Notes: a model not told the origin generated them from the letters alone. DNA of 59,871 nt from an uncultured Acidimicrobiales bacterium (GCA_938029215.1 CALHFG010000103.1:1-59871), one strand, 5' to 3'; positions 24,883-34,226 are shown, counted from the first letter of the stretch. Numbers and translations: made by a program.

Positions 24883-26240
24883 CAGACAACCTCTTCCGGG
24901 TCGAAGCCGGCAGCGATGAGACGCTCACGGCGGGAGTTGTTCATGGCGCTGCGAATAAAGGCGCTGCCGAGGAGCAGAATGCCAAACGAGACCACGATCA
25001 CCAGGATCGTGTCGGCCTGCGGTGTGTCCAGGATGCCGAGCTGGCCGTTGCGGGCAACTCGAATTCCGGCGAGAACCAAAAGCCATCCGAGCGACAGCGG
25101 GATCAGCAGCTTCCACCCAAGTTCCATCAGCTGGTCATATCGGAATCGAGGCAGCGTGGCCCGGAACCAGACGAACATGAACAGGAAGGCGAGGAGTTTG
25201 AGGAAGAACCAGACAAAGCCCCAGATCCAGCCCGGGATCGATCCGAGGAGGAAGATGCCATCGAAGTTCGGCCCGGCCGGTCCGCCAAGGAAGAGCGTGA
25301 CAATAATGGCGCCGACGGTGACCGTGTTCATGAACTCGGCCAGGAAGAAGAGCGCAAAGCGAATGCCGGAGTACTCGGTGTGGAAGCCACCGACGAGCTC
25401 CTGTTCCGCTTCAACCAGGTCGAAGGGCGGTCTATTGAGTTCAGCAGTGCCCGCAATAATGAAGACGGCAAACGGGATGAAGCCGGTGACGATGAGATTG
25501 AAGTTCGGTATGACGCTCAAGAACCCCGGACCGGCCTGGGTCTGGACAATCTCGTTCATACTGAGGCTGCCCGTGACGAGAACAACTGCAGCGATGGCCA
25601 AGCCAAGCGCAGCCTCATAGCTAATGGCCTGGGCCGAGGCCCGAATCGAACCGAGCAGTGGATACTTCGAACCCGAGGCCCAGCCAGCGAGCATCACGCC
25701 ATAGATGCCAATAGAGCTCATTGCGAGAAAGAACAGAACACCAACAGGAAGGTCAGCAACCTGGAAGAAGATCTTTCGACCAAAGACCTCAGCTGAACCG
25801 TCTCGGAACACCTCTTCGCCATTGCTGTTGGTAACCGAATTGAAGTCACCCGCGATCGGAATAAGCGTGAAGGTGAGGAACGCGGGAAGGAGCGCCAGGT
25901 ACGGAGCCAACTTGAAGACAAAGCGGTCGGCCTCACGCGGGATGTTGTCTTCTTTGAAGAAAAGCTTCACGCCGTCGAACAGTGTCTGGAGGAGCCCGAA
26001 CGGCCCGGCCACGTTTGGGCCGATCCGGTTCTGAAGGCGGCTGACCACCTTGCGCTCGAACCAAACCATCAACATGGTGGCGATGAGGCAAATCACAAAC
26101 GAGATGAGCGCCATCGCGATCGCCAGAATGATGTCGCCAAAGTCGACGGCCCCGTCGACAAGGAAGCGGTCCTTCTCTACGAGTTCTCGGACCCGATCGA
26201 ACTCAACGTCGTCAGGCGTCTGGAAGAAAATCCCGTTCAC
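24882..26240 (-). CDS. nuoH: NADH-quinone oxidoreductase subunit H
   Basis: Membrane subunit forming part of the quinone-binding chamber, 452 residues. Conserved marks: VWFERKVVSRLQNRIGPNVA, the loop FKEDNIPREADRFVF, and the TM5-6 Glu-rich quinone loop AELNRPPFDLVEAEQELVGG. Eight or nine helices. There is an N-terminal extension of about 30 residues before the first helix, and the C terminus has an extra helix. GTG 26240 overlaps the nuoG stop (GTGA). Confidence 0.96.
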   Translation of the reverse strand: MNGIFFQTPDDVEFDRVRELVEKDRFLVDGAVDFGDIILAIAMALISFVICLIATMLMVWFERKVVSRLQNRIGPNVAGPFGLLQTLFDGVKLFFKEDNIPREADRFVFKLAPYLALLPAFLTFTLIPIAGDFNSVTNSNGEEVFRDGSAEVFGRKIFFQVADLPVGVLFFLAMSSIGIYGVMLAGWASGSKYPLLGSIRASAQAISYEAALGLAIAAVVLVTGSLSMNEIVQTQAGPGFLSVIPNFNLIVTGFIPFAVFIIAGTAELNRPPFDLVEAEQELVGGFHTEYSGIRFALFFLAEFMNTVTVGAIIVTLFLGGPAGPNFDGIFLLGSIPGWIWGFVWFFLKLLAFLFMFVWFRATLPRFRYDQLMELGWKLLIPLSLGWLLVLAGIRVARNGQLGILDTPQADTILVIVVSFGILLLGSAFIRSAMNNSRRERLIAAGFDPEEVV

Positions 26241-28726
26241 GCCTGCACCCGAACCTCAATCACAGGGTCACCAGCGGTAATCAGCTCTTGGGCTTGCACG
26301 CCTTTCACACCAAACGGAACGTGAGCAGCCCCCGCAGGAATGCGGGCGTCGGCCATCGCAACGATCCCCTGGGAGGAACCGCCTGCGATCGACATCTGAA
26401 CCTCTTCTCCGGAGGTCCCCCCGAGACGGTCGAGGTCAGCCGGCGACAACGTAAGAACGGCATCGTCGACGAGGTTCCCCAGCGATGCTGAGGCATTGAT
26501 CATGGTTCCGTTGTCCCAGAGCTTGCGGTCAACCACCAACCGAAGACCGTAGTCGTCGGCGGGTGGGATAGGTGCGGTTTCGGTGAGGGTTGGCTCCCAC
26601 GCACGAGCGGTCGAGATAACCGGACCGTCCTCGGCTACGCCGGCCGTCGCCAGGTCGATGCCTTTGAACCCGGGCACCGTGGCAGAAATCTCGGCTTGCA
26701 GTTCTTCCAGACGCGAGAACCCCAGGTCGCCACCGGCTGCCTGGGCAACTTCAGCCGCGATCATCCAGTCGGGTCGAGCCTGACCGGGCGCGGTGACCTT
26801 GGCGTTAACCGGTGACACTCGCCCCTCGAGGTTCATGAACGTGCCATCTACTTCACCGAACATGGCAGCAGGCAAGATGACATCGGCCCGCTGGGTCGAG
26901 CGGTTCATGAGCGAATCCACTGCCACGATCGTTCCGATTCGCTCAAACGCGGCCTCAGCCAGCGCCGCGTCAGGGAAATCGCGCAATGGGTCAGCACCTA
27001 ACAGCACCAACGTGTCGAGGCCCCCGTTGACCGCGGCCTTCAGAATGCCAGCGGTGTCGAGACCCTTGGTCTGGGGCGCCATTTCCCAGCCGTCGATCTT
27101 TGCGGTCAGTTCCTGTCCTCCCGGCAGATAGCCAGGGGTCAAGCCCATCTCGAGCGCACCGTGAATGTTGCCTCGCCGCAATCCGCTGAGGAAGCGAGCG
27201 TTTGGCACCAGCCTCTTTAGTGCGGCAACCGCGGACACGACGACATCGGCAGATTCGGCCAAATTGCCGCGTCCCACGATGACCGTGACCGGACGGTCCG
27301 ACGTGAGAAGGGCGTGTGCCGTGGTGAGCTGGTCAGAACCGATACCCCCGATGCTCGTGCCGACCATGCCATCGGCCAAGGCGCCAGCGATCTGGCCCGC
27401 AGCGCCCGGTAGCGGGTTGAGTCGAGCGGCCACAGAGTCGGCAAACGCAGTCTGCCGAGGTGACATCTCGATGAGCGAGACGCCATCGTTCTGAATCGCA
27501 TGACGTAGCCGCAGGTACAGAGTTGGAAGCTCTTCCTTGGGATCGGCGCCCAGAAGAACGACGACGCCGCCAGGAGCACAGGCCGAGTCGATCGTGGCCT
27601 TGGGCAGTCCCATCACGAGATCGGCCGGCAGGCCGTCGCCGATCTGAGCATCGATATTGTCGACCGCTCCGAGCCCCTTCAAGAGCTTGGCCCAGGCGTA
27701 CTGGCTTTCCAGTGTCAGCCGGGCGCCTCCGATGACGCCGATTCGGCGGGGATCCGAGGCTCCGGTGAGGGCGTCGACGGTGTTCTTGATCGCAGTATTC
27801 CAACGCGTTTGGACCTGCTCGCCGCGGCCGTCACGGAGCATGGGCTCGACGAGACGCTGAGGGGAGTCGGTGGCCTCGTAGATGAAGCGTTCCTTGTCGC
27901 TGAGCCAACCCCAGTTGGTGGCATCGGAATCGACGCCCTGGATTCGAACCATACGGTTCTGGCTGCTGTGGAGGGCCACCCGGGCACCGGTGGGATCGAC
28001 CATTGAGGTGGACTCCACCTCGGCCAGGTCCCACGGGCGGGCGGCAAAGCGATAGGGCTGAGCGGTGAGGGCACCAACCGGACAGATCTGCACGGTGTTG
28101 CCGCTGAAGTAGCTGGAGAACTCGTGCTCGGGGAAGGTGTTCACCTGGGTCTGAGCGCCACGGTCGATGAAGTGGATGAGCGGATCGCCGGCGACTTCAT
28201 CGGCAAATCGGGTGCATCGATCGCAGAGGATGCAGCGCTCACGATCGAGGTACACCAACTCGCTGATTGAGATCGGCTTTTCGTAATGGCGCTTCTCTTC
28301 AACGAAGCGAGACTCTCCGGGGCCGAACGCGTAGGCGTTGTCCTGCAACGGGCACTCGCCACCCTTGTCACAGACCGGACAATCCAGGGGATGGTTGATG
28401 AGGAGCAGCTCGAGCACACCGTCCTGGGCTTTGGTGGTGGGCTCGGACTCGGTGTTGACCTTCATATCCGGCATGACCGGCTGCATACACGCAGGCTGCA
28501 GACCAGGTCCTCGACCGGAATCAACCTCAACGAGGCACATGCGGCACATGCCGACCGAAGACATGCGCGGGTGATAACAGAAATGTGGAATGTGGACGCC
28601 GTGGCGTTCGGCGGCGCTGATGAGCAGTTCGCCCTCATTCGCCCGGACCTCTTCACCATTCAGGATGAAGGGAATCCCGGGTTCAACTTCGGGGGTCTCG
28701 CTCTCGGTGTTCTCGGTTGCGGTCAT
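26237..28726 (-). CDS. nuoG: NADH-quinone oxidoreductase subunit G
   Basis: Large iron-sulfur subunit of the NADH module, 829 residues. N-terminal [2Fe-2S] domain with HIPHFCYHPRMSSVGMCRMC; then CPVCDKGGECPLQD and ERCILCDRCTRF with ICPVGAL for the two [4Fe-4S] clusters N4 and N5. The place where bacterial NuoG often binds the off-path cluster N7 reads EVESTSMVDPTGARVAL with no Cys, so N7 is absent, as in mitochondria. A degenerate molybdopterin-like domain makes up the C-terminal two thirds. ATG overlaps the nuoF stop (ATGA). Confidence 0.96.
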   Translation of the reverse strand: MTATENTESETPEVEPGIPFILNGEEVRANEGELLISAAERHGVHIPHFCYHPRMSSVGMCRMCLVEVDSGRGPGLQPACMQPVMPDMKVNTESEPTTKAQDGVLELLLINHPLDCPVCDKGGECPLQDNAYAFGPGESRFVEEKRHYEKPISISELVYLDRERCILCDRCTRFADEVAGDPLIHFIDRGAQTQVNTFPEHEFSSYFSGNTVQICPVGALTAQPYRFAARPWDLAEVESTSMVDPTGARVALHSSQNRMVRIQGVDSDATNWGWLSDKERFIYEATDSPQRLVEPMLRDGRGEQVQTRWNTAIKNTVDALTGASDPRRIGVIGGARLTLESQYAWAKLLKGLGAVDNIDAQIGDGLPADLVMGLPKATIDSACAPGGVVVLLGADPKEELPTLYLRLRHAIQNDGVSLIEMSPRQTAFADSVAARLNPLPGAAGQIAGALADGMVGTSIGGIGSDQLTTAHALLTSDRPVTVIVGRGNLAESADVVVSAVAALKRLVPNARFLSGLRRGNIHGALEMGLTPGYLPGGQELTAKIDGWEMAPQTKGLDTAGILKAAVNGGLDTLVLLGADPLRDFPDAALAEAAFERIGTIVAVDSLMNRSTQRADVILPAAMFGEVDGTFMNLEGRVSPVNAKVTAPGQARPDWMIAAEVAQAAGGDLGFSRLEELQAEISATVPGFKGIDLATAGVAEDGPVISTARAWEPTLTETAPIPPADDYGLRLVVDRKLWDNGTMINASASLGNLVDDAVLTLSPADLDRLGGTSGEEVQMSIAGGSSQGIVAMADARIPAGAAHVPFGVKGVQAQELITAGDPVIEVRVQA

Positions 28727-30114
28727 ACGGCACTTCCCGACATCTCGGATGCGGCAGCAATCTTGGCTTCGAACTCTCCCCGGAAACGGCGAATGGCGCT
28801 CGTGATGGGCGCCACCGAACTGGGTCCGAGCGGGCAGATGGTGGTCTGCTTCGGCGGAAACGGTACCGCCTCCAGGCCCCCGTCGGGGTGGGCTGCAACC
28901 GGATAGTTACCTGGGCTGATATTGGCACCGATTTCGAGCAGCAAATCGATGTCTTGCGGGCGACCGTTGCCGTCGAGAATTCTCTGTAGAACCTTCTCTT
29001 CCCACGTTGTGCCTTCGCGACAGGGGGCGCACTTGCCACAGCTCTCGCGGGCAAAGAATCGGACGACCCGCAGGCAGGCGCGCACGGCATCGGTGGTCTC
29101 ATCCATGACAACGATGGCGCCGGATCCCAACATCGATCCAGCCGGGCCCACCTCACTGGCTTCCAGAGGAATATCCAACTGTTCTTCAAAGAACCACGGC
29201 GCTGACCCGCCGCCGGGGATGTACATCTTCAGTTCGTTGTCGTCCTTGATCCCCTGGCAGTAGTTCTCGCCATAGAACAGGTCGCGGAAGGTGACTTTGC
29301 CTTGCTCGACCTCGTACACGCCCGGCCGCTTGACGTGCCCGCTGATCGCCAGCATTCGAGTTCCCGGAGAGCGTTCCGAGCCGTACTTCTTGTACTCGTC
29401 TGCCCCGTTGCTGATGATCCAGGGCAGGTTGGCCAAGGTCTCAACGTTGTTCACGATGGTGGGTTTGAGATACAGACCCTTCGCGGCCGGGAAGAACGGA
29501 GGCTTCAGCCGCGGCATGCCGCGGTTGCCTTCAAGGCTCTCGATGAGGGCGGTCTCTTCGCCCACGATGTAGGCGCCCGCTCCCCAATGCAGCACGACGT
29601 CGATGCTGACGTCGGTACCGTCGATGTTCTTACCCACCAGACCCGCGGCATAGGCGTCGTTCAACGCCTGAGCAACCCGTTCGTGCGCCACAGGCATCTC
29701 TCCACGGATGTACAGGAAGCACGTGTTCAGACCCAGGGCGTAGCACGCAATGATGCAGCCCTCGATGAGCTGGTGAGGATCGTTCTCCATGAGGAGTCGG
29801 TCTTTGTAGGTCCCAGGCTCGGACTCGTCGCCGTTGACAACCAAGTAGCGAGGCCACACCGGCGGCATGAAACCCCACTTGACGCCAGCTGGGAACCCTG
29901 CTCCTCCCCGACCCAGAAGCACTGCGTCTTTGACGACGGCAGCCACTTCGGCAGGGTTCATGCGAAGCGCCTTCTTCATGCCGTCATATCCGCCGGTAGC
30001 GAGCGAGCGCTCAAGCGTGTGGCTGTCCTCGTAGGGAAAGCGGCTGGACACGATCTTGACGCCTTCGTTGTCTACGTATCCGGCGGCGTGGGGCACGTAC
30101 GCATTGGTAGCCAT
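28723..30114 (-). CDS. nuoF: NADH-quinone oxidoreductase subunit F
   Basis: NADH-oxidising flavoprotein subunit, 463 residues. The NADH/FMN site is GRGGAGFPAGVKWGF and NGDESEPGTYKDR; GAGAYIVGEETALIESLEG is the second conserved stretch; the cluster N3 ligands are in CGKCAPCREGT plus the later Cys in TTICPLGPS. It starts 45 nt after nuoE. Fully typical. Confidence 0.97.
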   Translation of the reverse strand: MATNAYVPHAAGYVDNEGVKIVSSRFPYEDSHTLERSLATGGYDGMKKALRMNPAEVAAVVKDAVLLGRGGAGFPAGVKWGFMPPVWPRYLVVNGDESEPGTYKDRLLMENDPHQLIEGCIIACYALGLNTCFLYIRGEMPVAHERVAQALNDAYAAGLVGKNIDGTDVSIDVVLHWGAGAYIVGEETALIESLEGNRGMPRLKPPFFPAAKGLYLKPTIVNNVETLANLPWIISNGADEYKKYGSERSPGTRMLAISGHVKRPGVYEVEQGKVTFRDLFYGENYCQGIKDDNELKMYIPGGGSAPWFFEEQLDIPLEASEVGPAGSMLGSGAIVVMDETTDAVRACLRVVRFFARESCGKCAPCREGTTWEEKVLQRILDGNGRPQDIDLLLEIGANISPGNYPVAAHPDGGLEAVPFPPKQTTICPLGPSSVAPITSAIRRFRGEFEAKIAAASEMSGSAV

Positions 30115-30159
30115 ATCGGTGCTTTCGATCTTTCGAGAACGGGGACTAGGAGAAAGGAA

Positions 30160-30774
30160 TCAGGAGGCGGGAGCGGTTCGCGATGAGTACCACTCGGGGG
30201 TGCCGGCAGTCTCGGGGGACTCGATGCCGGCCAGGCGGTCGGCAGGGATGTGTTGACGAACTTTGCCAAGGGTGCCGTGGTTGGGGATTTCGGGACGTTC
30301 ACCGGCACGAAGCTGGGCGATAAGACCATCGAAACCCTTGATGGTCACCCGGTTCTCGTGGCGATAGTTCACCTGGAGGCACGGGGCCTCAGTACAGGCT
30401 GCGATGCACTCGACATCTTCAAGGGTGAACATGCCATCTTCGGTCGTTCCGCCGGGACGAATTCCCAGGGTCTTCTCAGCGTGGTGCAGAAGCTCTTCTC
30501 CACCCAGCAGTTGGCAGGCAATGTTGGTGCAGATGTTCACCATGTACTTGCCCTGCGGCTCGAACTTGAACATCTCATAGAAGCTGGCGGTTCCGAGAAC
30601 TTCGGCCGGCGTAATCCCAACGAGCTCAGCCAGGTGTTCCATCGCCGCATTGGTGACGTGGCCTTCCTGCTCCTGGGCCACATGCAATAGCGGGATCAAG
30701 GCGCTCTTTTTGCGTGGGTAGCGAGAGATGATCTCCTCTGCCAACGCAACGTTCTCTTCGTTCAATCGAGACAT
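30160..30774 (-). CDS. nuoE: NADH-quinone oxidoreductase subunit E
   Basis: Thioredoxin-fold subunit carrying [2Fe-2S] cluster N1a, 204 residues. The four ligands are visible as CTNIAC and, about 40 residues on, CIAAC. The N-terminal helical part has SRYPRKKSALIPLLHVAQEQ, typical of the family, and there is a C-terminal tail of about 30 residues after the fold. This is the first gene of the nuoE-N transcript: it is separated from nuoD by two plus-strand genes and has its own TATCCT hexamer upstream. Confidence 0.96.
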   Translation of the reverse strand: MSRLNEENVALAEEIISRYPRKKSALIPLLHVAQEQEGHVTNAAMEHLAELVGITPAEVLGTASFYEMFKFEPQGKYMVNICTNIACQLLGGEELLHHAEKTLGIRPGGTTEDGMFTLEDVECIAACTEAPCLQVNYRHENRVTIKGFDGLIAQLRAGERPEIPNHGTLGKVRQHIPADRLAGIESPETAGTPEWYSSRTAPAS

Positions 30775-30783
30775 GCGGGACTA

Positions 30784-30789
30784 AGGATA
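30784..30789 (-). promoter_or_regulatory. -10 hexamer of the nuoE-N operon
   Basis: TATCCT on the minus strand ends 9 nt before the nuoE ATG, giving a leader of only a few bases. It implies independent transcription of nuoE-N, needed because nuoD and nuoE are not adjacent. Confidence 0.45.
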
Positions 30790-30861
30790 GGCGGTTCCGC
30801 GACGCGAACGATCAACCACGCCAACACTCTGAGAAGGGATTTCGTCACGCCGGTCCTGCGG

Positions 30862-30890
30862 GCGAAGCGCACCCTCGTGCAGCGCTTCGC
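30862..30890. repeat. 9-bp inverted repeat between nuoE and the M20 peptidase gene
   Basis: GCGAAGCGC and GCGCTTCGC are perfect inverted copies with an 11-nt loop, in the 152-nt (or longer) divergent gap. Could be a regulatory site or a mobile-repeat remnant; nothing else is recognisable in this gap. Confidence 0.5.
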
Positions 30891-30944
30891 GATCGCTCAC
30901 CGATGGCTTGAATGACACTTTGAATCATGGTGTATCAAGGGGGG

Positions 30945-32309
30945 ATGCTGAACGACACCGAGCGCAGGACGAACGAGACGGTGGAGCTGCTTCAGCAGAT
31001 GATCCGGAACGAATGTGTGAACCACGGAACTCCCGATTCGGGCGGTGAGGTCCGCAACGCCGATCTGATCAAAGGGGCGATCGAGGGGACGGGTGTGGAG
31101 ATCCAGACCTATGAGTCTCTGCCCGGGCGCGGCTCGTTAGTGGCCCGCCACCACGGAACCGACCCGAATGCGCCGGCGCTGTGCCTCATGGCCCACACGG
31201 ATGTGGTGCCTGTCGACGCCTCGGGATGGCGCGAAGACCCCTTCGGTGGCGACCTCATCACCAACTCCGACGGCGTGAGCGAAGTCTGGGGCCGGGGCGC
31301 AGTGGACATGCTCAACGTGACTGCAGCGATGACCGTGGCGTTCCGAGACATCGTGGCCTCCGGCAAGCGCTATCCCGGCGACATCGTCCTGGCGATGTGT
31401 GCCGATGAAGAGTTCGGCGGCGTCTACGGCGCTCAGCACATCATCGACAACCATTGGGATGACATCAAGTGTGACTACGTCCTCACCGAGTACGGGGGGA
31501 CGCCAACGCCGGATGGTTCAGCTGTCCTGCTGACCGCAGGCGAAAAGACAGGCGCGTTCCGCAAGATCATCGTGCACGGAACGCCGGGCCACGGTTCGAT
31601 GCCCTACGGCACCGACAATGCGCTCGTGAAGGCCGCCGAAATCGTCCGCCGCATCGGCGAGTACAGTCCAGTCCCCCGACTCGACAAGGTCTTTGGAGAC
31701 CGTCTCGCTGCCCTAGGCCTACCCGAGGACCAACAGAAGGCGCTGATGGATCCCGCGAGGGTGGCCGATGAACTGGCGTCGATGCCGGTTGAGATGGCCC
31801 GCAATCTGCATGCCTGCTGCCACATGACGTTGTCTCCCAACATGCTGTCAGCCGGCGACAAGGTAAACACGGTCGCCAACCGAGCAGAAATTCAGGTGGA
31901 CGTGCGCATTCTTCCCGGCGACACCCAGGACGGCGTCGACCAGATGTTCAAAGACATCATCGGCCCGGATCTCATGCCTTCGTGTGAGATCGAGATGATC
32001 CTGCCCGAACGCGAAAACGGCGCCGACTACAGCACTACCGACACACCGCTGTGGAGCGCCCTCACCGATTCGATCCAGATGGCGTACCCGGGCGCCGATG
32101 TTGTTCCGAGCCTGGTGACCGGCGGCACCGATGCTCGGTTCTTCCGCAAGCGCGGAATCCCGGCCTACGGCGCTGGCCTGCTGAGTTCAGACCTCCAACT
32201 GCCCGAGTTTCTCAACCGATTCCACGGCCACAACGAACGCATCGACGTGAAGTCCCTCGAACTCACCACCCAACTCTGGCTCGACGTCTGCGATCGGCTG
32301 TATTCATGA
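30945..32309 (+). CDS. M20-family metallopeptidase/deacylase
   Basis: A 454-residue zinc hydrolase of the M20 (ArgE/DapE/ACY1/CPG2) family, which removes acyl or amino-acid groups from small molecules. Metal ligands and catalytic residues are visible: MAHTDVVPVD (His, Asp), GRGAVDMLN (bridging Asp), CADEEFGG (Glu-Glu) and the late GHNERIDV (His). The dimerisation domain with GTPGHGSMPYGTDNAL lies in the middle. ATG 30945 follows AAGGGGGG; ATG 30927 is the alternative. It is on the strand opposite the flanking nuo genes, and the next gene is an amidase in the same orientation, so the two may process the same amide-containing substrate. Confidence 0.9.
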   Translation: MLNDTERRTNETVELLQQMIRNECVNHGTPDSGGEVRNADLIKGAIEGTGVEIQTYESLPGRGSLVARHHGTDPNAPALCLMAHTDVVPVDASGWREDPFGGDLITNSDGVSEVWGRGAVDMLNVTAAMTVAFRDIVASGKRYPGDIVLAMCADEEFGGVYGAQHIIDNHWDDIKCDYVLTEYGGTPTPDGSAVLLTAGEKTGAFRKIIVHGTPGHGSMPYGTDNALVKAAEIVRRIGEYSPVPRLDKVFGDRLAALGLPEDQQKALMDPARVADELASMPVEMARNLHACCHMTLSPNMLSAGDKVNTVANRAEIQVDVRILPGDTQDGVDQMFKDIIGPDLMPSCEIEMILPERENGADYSTTDTPLWSALTDSIQMAYPGADVVPSLVTGGTDARFFRKRGIPAYGAGLLSSDLQLPEFLNRFHGHNERIDVKSLELTTQLWLDVCDRLYS

Positions 32310-32397
32310 CCTTCCGCTCGAACAGCCATCGACACCCGCTCGTGCTGCGTTGCTGCGCGGCCGCAACATCACGAAGTTCAGTGGGCTCGGTTTTTTC

Positions 32398-32460
32398 TGG
32401 GTAGACCGATTGCGACGTACCCACGAAGCCTGTGTTGTCTAGACGCACTCGGCCTACCCA
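32398..32460. repeat. Long imperfect inverted repeat upstream of the amidase
   Basis: TGGGTAGACCG (32398-32408) and CGGCCTACCCA (32450-32460) pair at 10 of 11 positions. The left arm runs into a 24-base unit repeated downstream of the amidase. It lies in the 193-nt gap between the peptidase and the amidase. Confidence 0.5.
32409..32432 (+). repeat. 24-bp direct repeat, copy upstream of the amidase
   Basis: A 24-base sequence starting ATTGCGACGTACCC is identical at 32409-32432 and 33947-33970, so it brackets the amidase gene. The 14 bases before this copy plus its first bases (32395-32414) also match 34081-34100 at 19 of 20 positions, so it is a mosaic of the repeats found beyond the amidase. 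Confidence 0.8.
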
Positions 32461-32490
32461 CGCCGTCTTGCTCGGCTAGTGGGCCACCCC

Positions 32491-32496
32491 TAGGGT
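32491..32496 (+). promoter_or_regulatory. Leaderless-type promoter of the amidase
   Basis: TAGGGT ends 6 nt before ATG 32503; TTGCTC at 32468-32473 is a possible -35 with a 17-nt spacer. The amidase therefore appears to have its own promoter. Confidence 0.5.
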
Positions 32497-32502
32497 CGGG
32501 CC

Positions 32503-33942
32503 ATGACGCTCGCTGATGACACGCAATGGATGGATGCCACCGACCAGGCGGCCCTGGTGGCCGATGGTTCGGTAACGCCACGGGAGCTGGTCGACGCCGC
32601 AATCGAGCGCATCGAAGCCCTCGACGGTCCCTTGAACTCGGTCACCGTCACTTGGTGGGAGCACGCCCGCCAACTTGCCCAAGATGATGAGATCGGCACT
32701 GGACCGTTCCGGGGCGTGCCGTACCTGATCAAAGACTTGGCGGCCCACTACAAAGGCCAGAAGATGACCAACGGGAACGTGGCGTTGAAGGCGGAGGGAT
32801 ACGTGAGCGACTTCGACTCCAACGTGGTGGCTCGCTATCGCGACGCGGGCATGATCGCCATTGGTCGAACAAACAGTCCTGAAATGGGCAGTGTGCCCGT
32901 CACCGAACCGACCGCCCATGGTCCGTGCCGCAACCCCTGGAACACCAACTACAGCCCCGGCGGCTCCAGCGGCGGTGCGGCCGCCGCGGTTGCCGCAGGA
33001 ATGGTTCCTGTTGCGCACGCCTCCGACGGGGGCGGGTCGATCAGGCTTCCAGCTGCCCATTGTGGCCTCGTGGGGTTGAAGACCTCTCAGGGACGAATCT
33101 CGCAGGGTCCCGACCGCACCGAGTCCTACCTGGCGGTTGACTTTGCGGTGACCCGCACGGTGCGCGACTCTGCGATCCTGCTGGACCAACTGGCTGTGCC
33201 TGGCGTTGGCGACAGCATCATTGCTCCGCCGCCTGCTCGTCCTTTTGCATCCGAGGTTGGCGCAGATCCGGGTCGCCTTCGGATCGGGCTGCTCGACACA
33301 CGACCCGACGGAACACCCGTGCATCAAGACAACCTCGACGCGGTCTCCAAGGTCGCCCGGCAGCTCGAAGCGCTCGGCCACCACGTTGAGCACGCCTTTC
33401 CCGCCTCCTTCGCCGACGAAACCTTTGCGCAGAAGTTCATGGCTCTGTGGTTCGTCAGCCGGCGGGCCAATGTCGACATCTACGAGCAGATGGCAGGACG
33501 CCCTCTGGCCGAGCATGAGATCGAACCGCTGAATCGGATGATGGCCGCACGCGGAGAAAGCTATTCGGGCATGGAGTATGCGGGTGCCCTGGCTGCCGTG
33601 GCCAAGTTTCGACGGGACACGCTGCAGTGGTGGGCCGATGGATGGGACCTGCTGCTCTCCCCCACCATGGCAGAGCGCCCGTTCCTCATCGGCGAGATGG
33701 ATGCCGAGGGCGCTGATCTCACCGGGCCCATCACCAAGGCGCTCGCTGCCGTTCCGTTTACCCCGCCGTTCAACACCACCGGCCAACCTGCGATCAACTT
33801 GCCGCTCCATTGGTCAGAAGACGGATTGCCGATCGGCGTGCAATTAGCAGCCGACTACGGTCGCGAAGACGTATTGATCCAGGTCGCCAGCCAACTCGAA
33901 GCGGCCCATCCCTGGGCCCACCTCAAACCACCCTGTGACTAG
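32503..33942 (+). CDS. Amidase (amidase-signature family)
   Basis: A 479-residue amidase-signature enzyme with the Ser-cisSer-Lys triad: Lys in [10 protein letters not shown], the glycine-rich loop [16 protein letters not shown] with the middle Ser, and [15 protein letters not shown] with the nucleophile Ser. It resembles 6-aminohexanoate-cyclic-dimer hydrolase and other non-GatA amidases more than the glutamyl-tRNA amidotransferase subunit, but the substrate is not readable. It starts at ATG 32503. Flanked by identical 24-bp direct repeats and followed by a 113-bp repeat; inserted opposite to nuo transcription. Confidence 0.9.
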   Translation: MTLADDTQWMDATDQAALVADGSVTPRELVDAAIERIEALDGPLNSVTVTWWEHARQLAQDDEIGTGPFRGVPYLIKDLAAHYKGQKMTNGNVALKAEGYVSDFDSNVVARYRDAGMIAIGRTNSPEMGSVPVTEPTAHGPCRNPWNTNYSPGGSSGGAAAAVAAGMVPVAHASDGGGSIRLPAAHCGLVGLKTSQGRISQGPDRTESYLAVDFAVTRTVRDSAILLDQLAVPGVGDSIIAPPPARPFASEVGADPGRLRIGLLDTRPDGTPVHQDNLDAVSKVARQLEALGHHVEHAFPASFADETFAQKFMALWFVSRRANVDIYEQMAGRPLAEHEIEPLNRMMAARGESYSGMEYAGALAAVAKFRRDTLQWWADGWDLLLSPTMAERPFLIGEMDAEGADLTGPITKALAAVPFTPPFNTTGQPAINLPLHWSEDGLPIGVQLAADYGREDVLIQVASQLEAAHPWAHLKPPCD

Positions 33943-33946
33943 GGGT

Positions 33947-33970
33947 ATTGCGACGTACCCACGAAGCCTG
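33947..33970 (+). repeat. 24-bp direct repeat, copy downstream of the amidase
   Basis: Identical to 32409-32432; begins 5 nt after the amidase stop and overlaps by 6 bases the first copy of the 113-bp repeat. Confidence 0.8.
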
Positions 33971-34077
33971 CTTCTTCCCCTTCAGGGGGACCCCTCCAGA
34001 GCCGGGGGCTGCTCTTTTACCCAACGTGGCGAACGAGCCGCGGATCGCGCCACCCAACCAGGGCTCAATCTCTAGCG
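33965..34077 (+). repeat. 113-bp perfect direct repeat, copy 1
   Basis: The 113 bases at 33965-34077 are repeated without a mismatch at 34113-34225 (period 148 bp, so not in the same reading frame). The unit contains a GGGGGACCCC core (AGGGGGACCCCT) and a GAGCCGCGGATCGCGCC stretch. Short frames open through both copies are not credible genes. The unit fills the 379-nt gap between the amidase and nuoD. Confidence 0.95.
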
Positions 34078-34112
34078 ATGTTCTGGGTAGACGGATTGCG
34101 CCTCATCAGGCC

Positions 34113-34225
34113 AGCCTGCTTCTTCCCCTTCAGGGGGACCCCTCCAGAGCCGGGGGCTGCTCTTTTACCCAACGTGGCGAACGAGCCGCGGATCGCGCCA
34201 CCCAACCAGGGCTCAATCTCTAGCG
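34113..34225 (+). repeat. 113-bp perfect direct repeat, copy 2
   Basis: Second copy of the 113-bp unit, separated from copy 1 by 35 bp that include TTCTGGGTAGAC, also found upstream of the amidase. The dispersed repeat that also occurs after the carboxylase gene begins directly after this copy. Confidence 0.95.
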
Positions 34226-34226
34226 G

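Noticed and set aside
32476..33810. Antisense frame of 444 codons opposite the amidase
   Set aside because: The amidase has all catalytic motifs; the reverse frame has none.
33947..34225. CRISPR array
   Set aside because: Only two copies of a long unit, with no short regular repeats or spacers and no cas genes.
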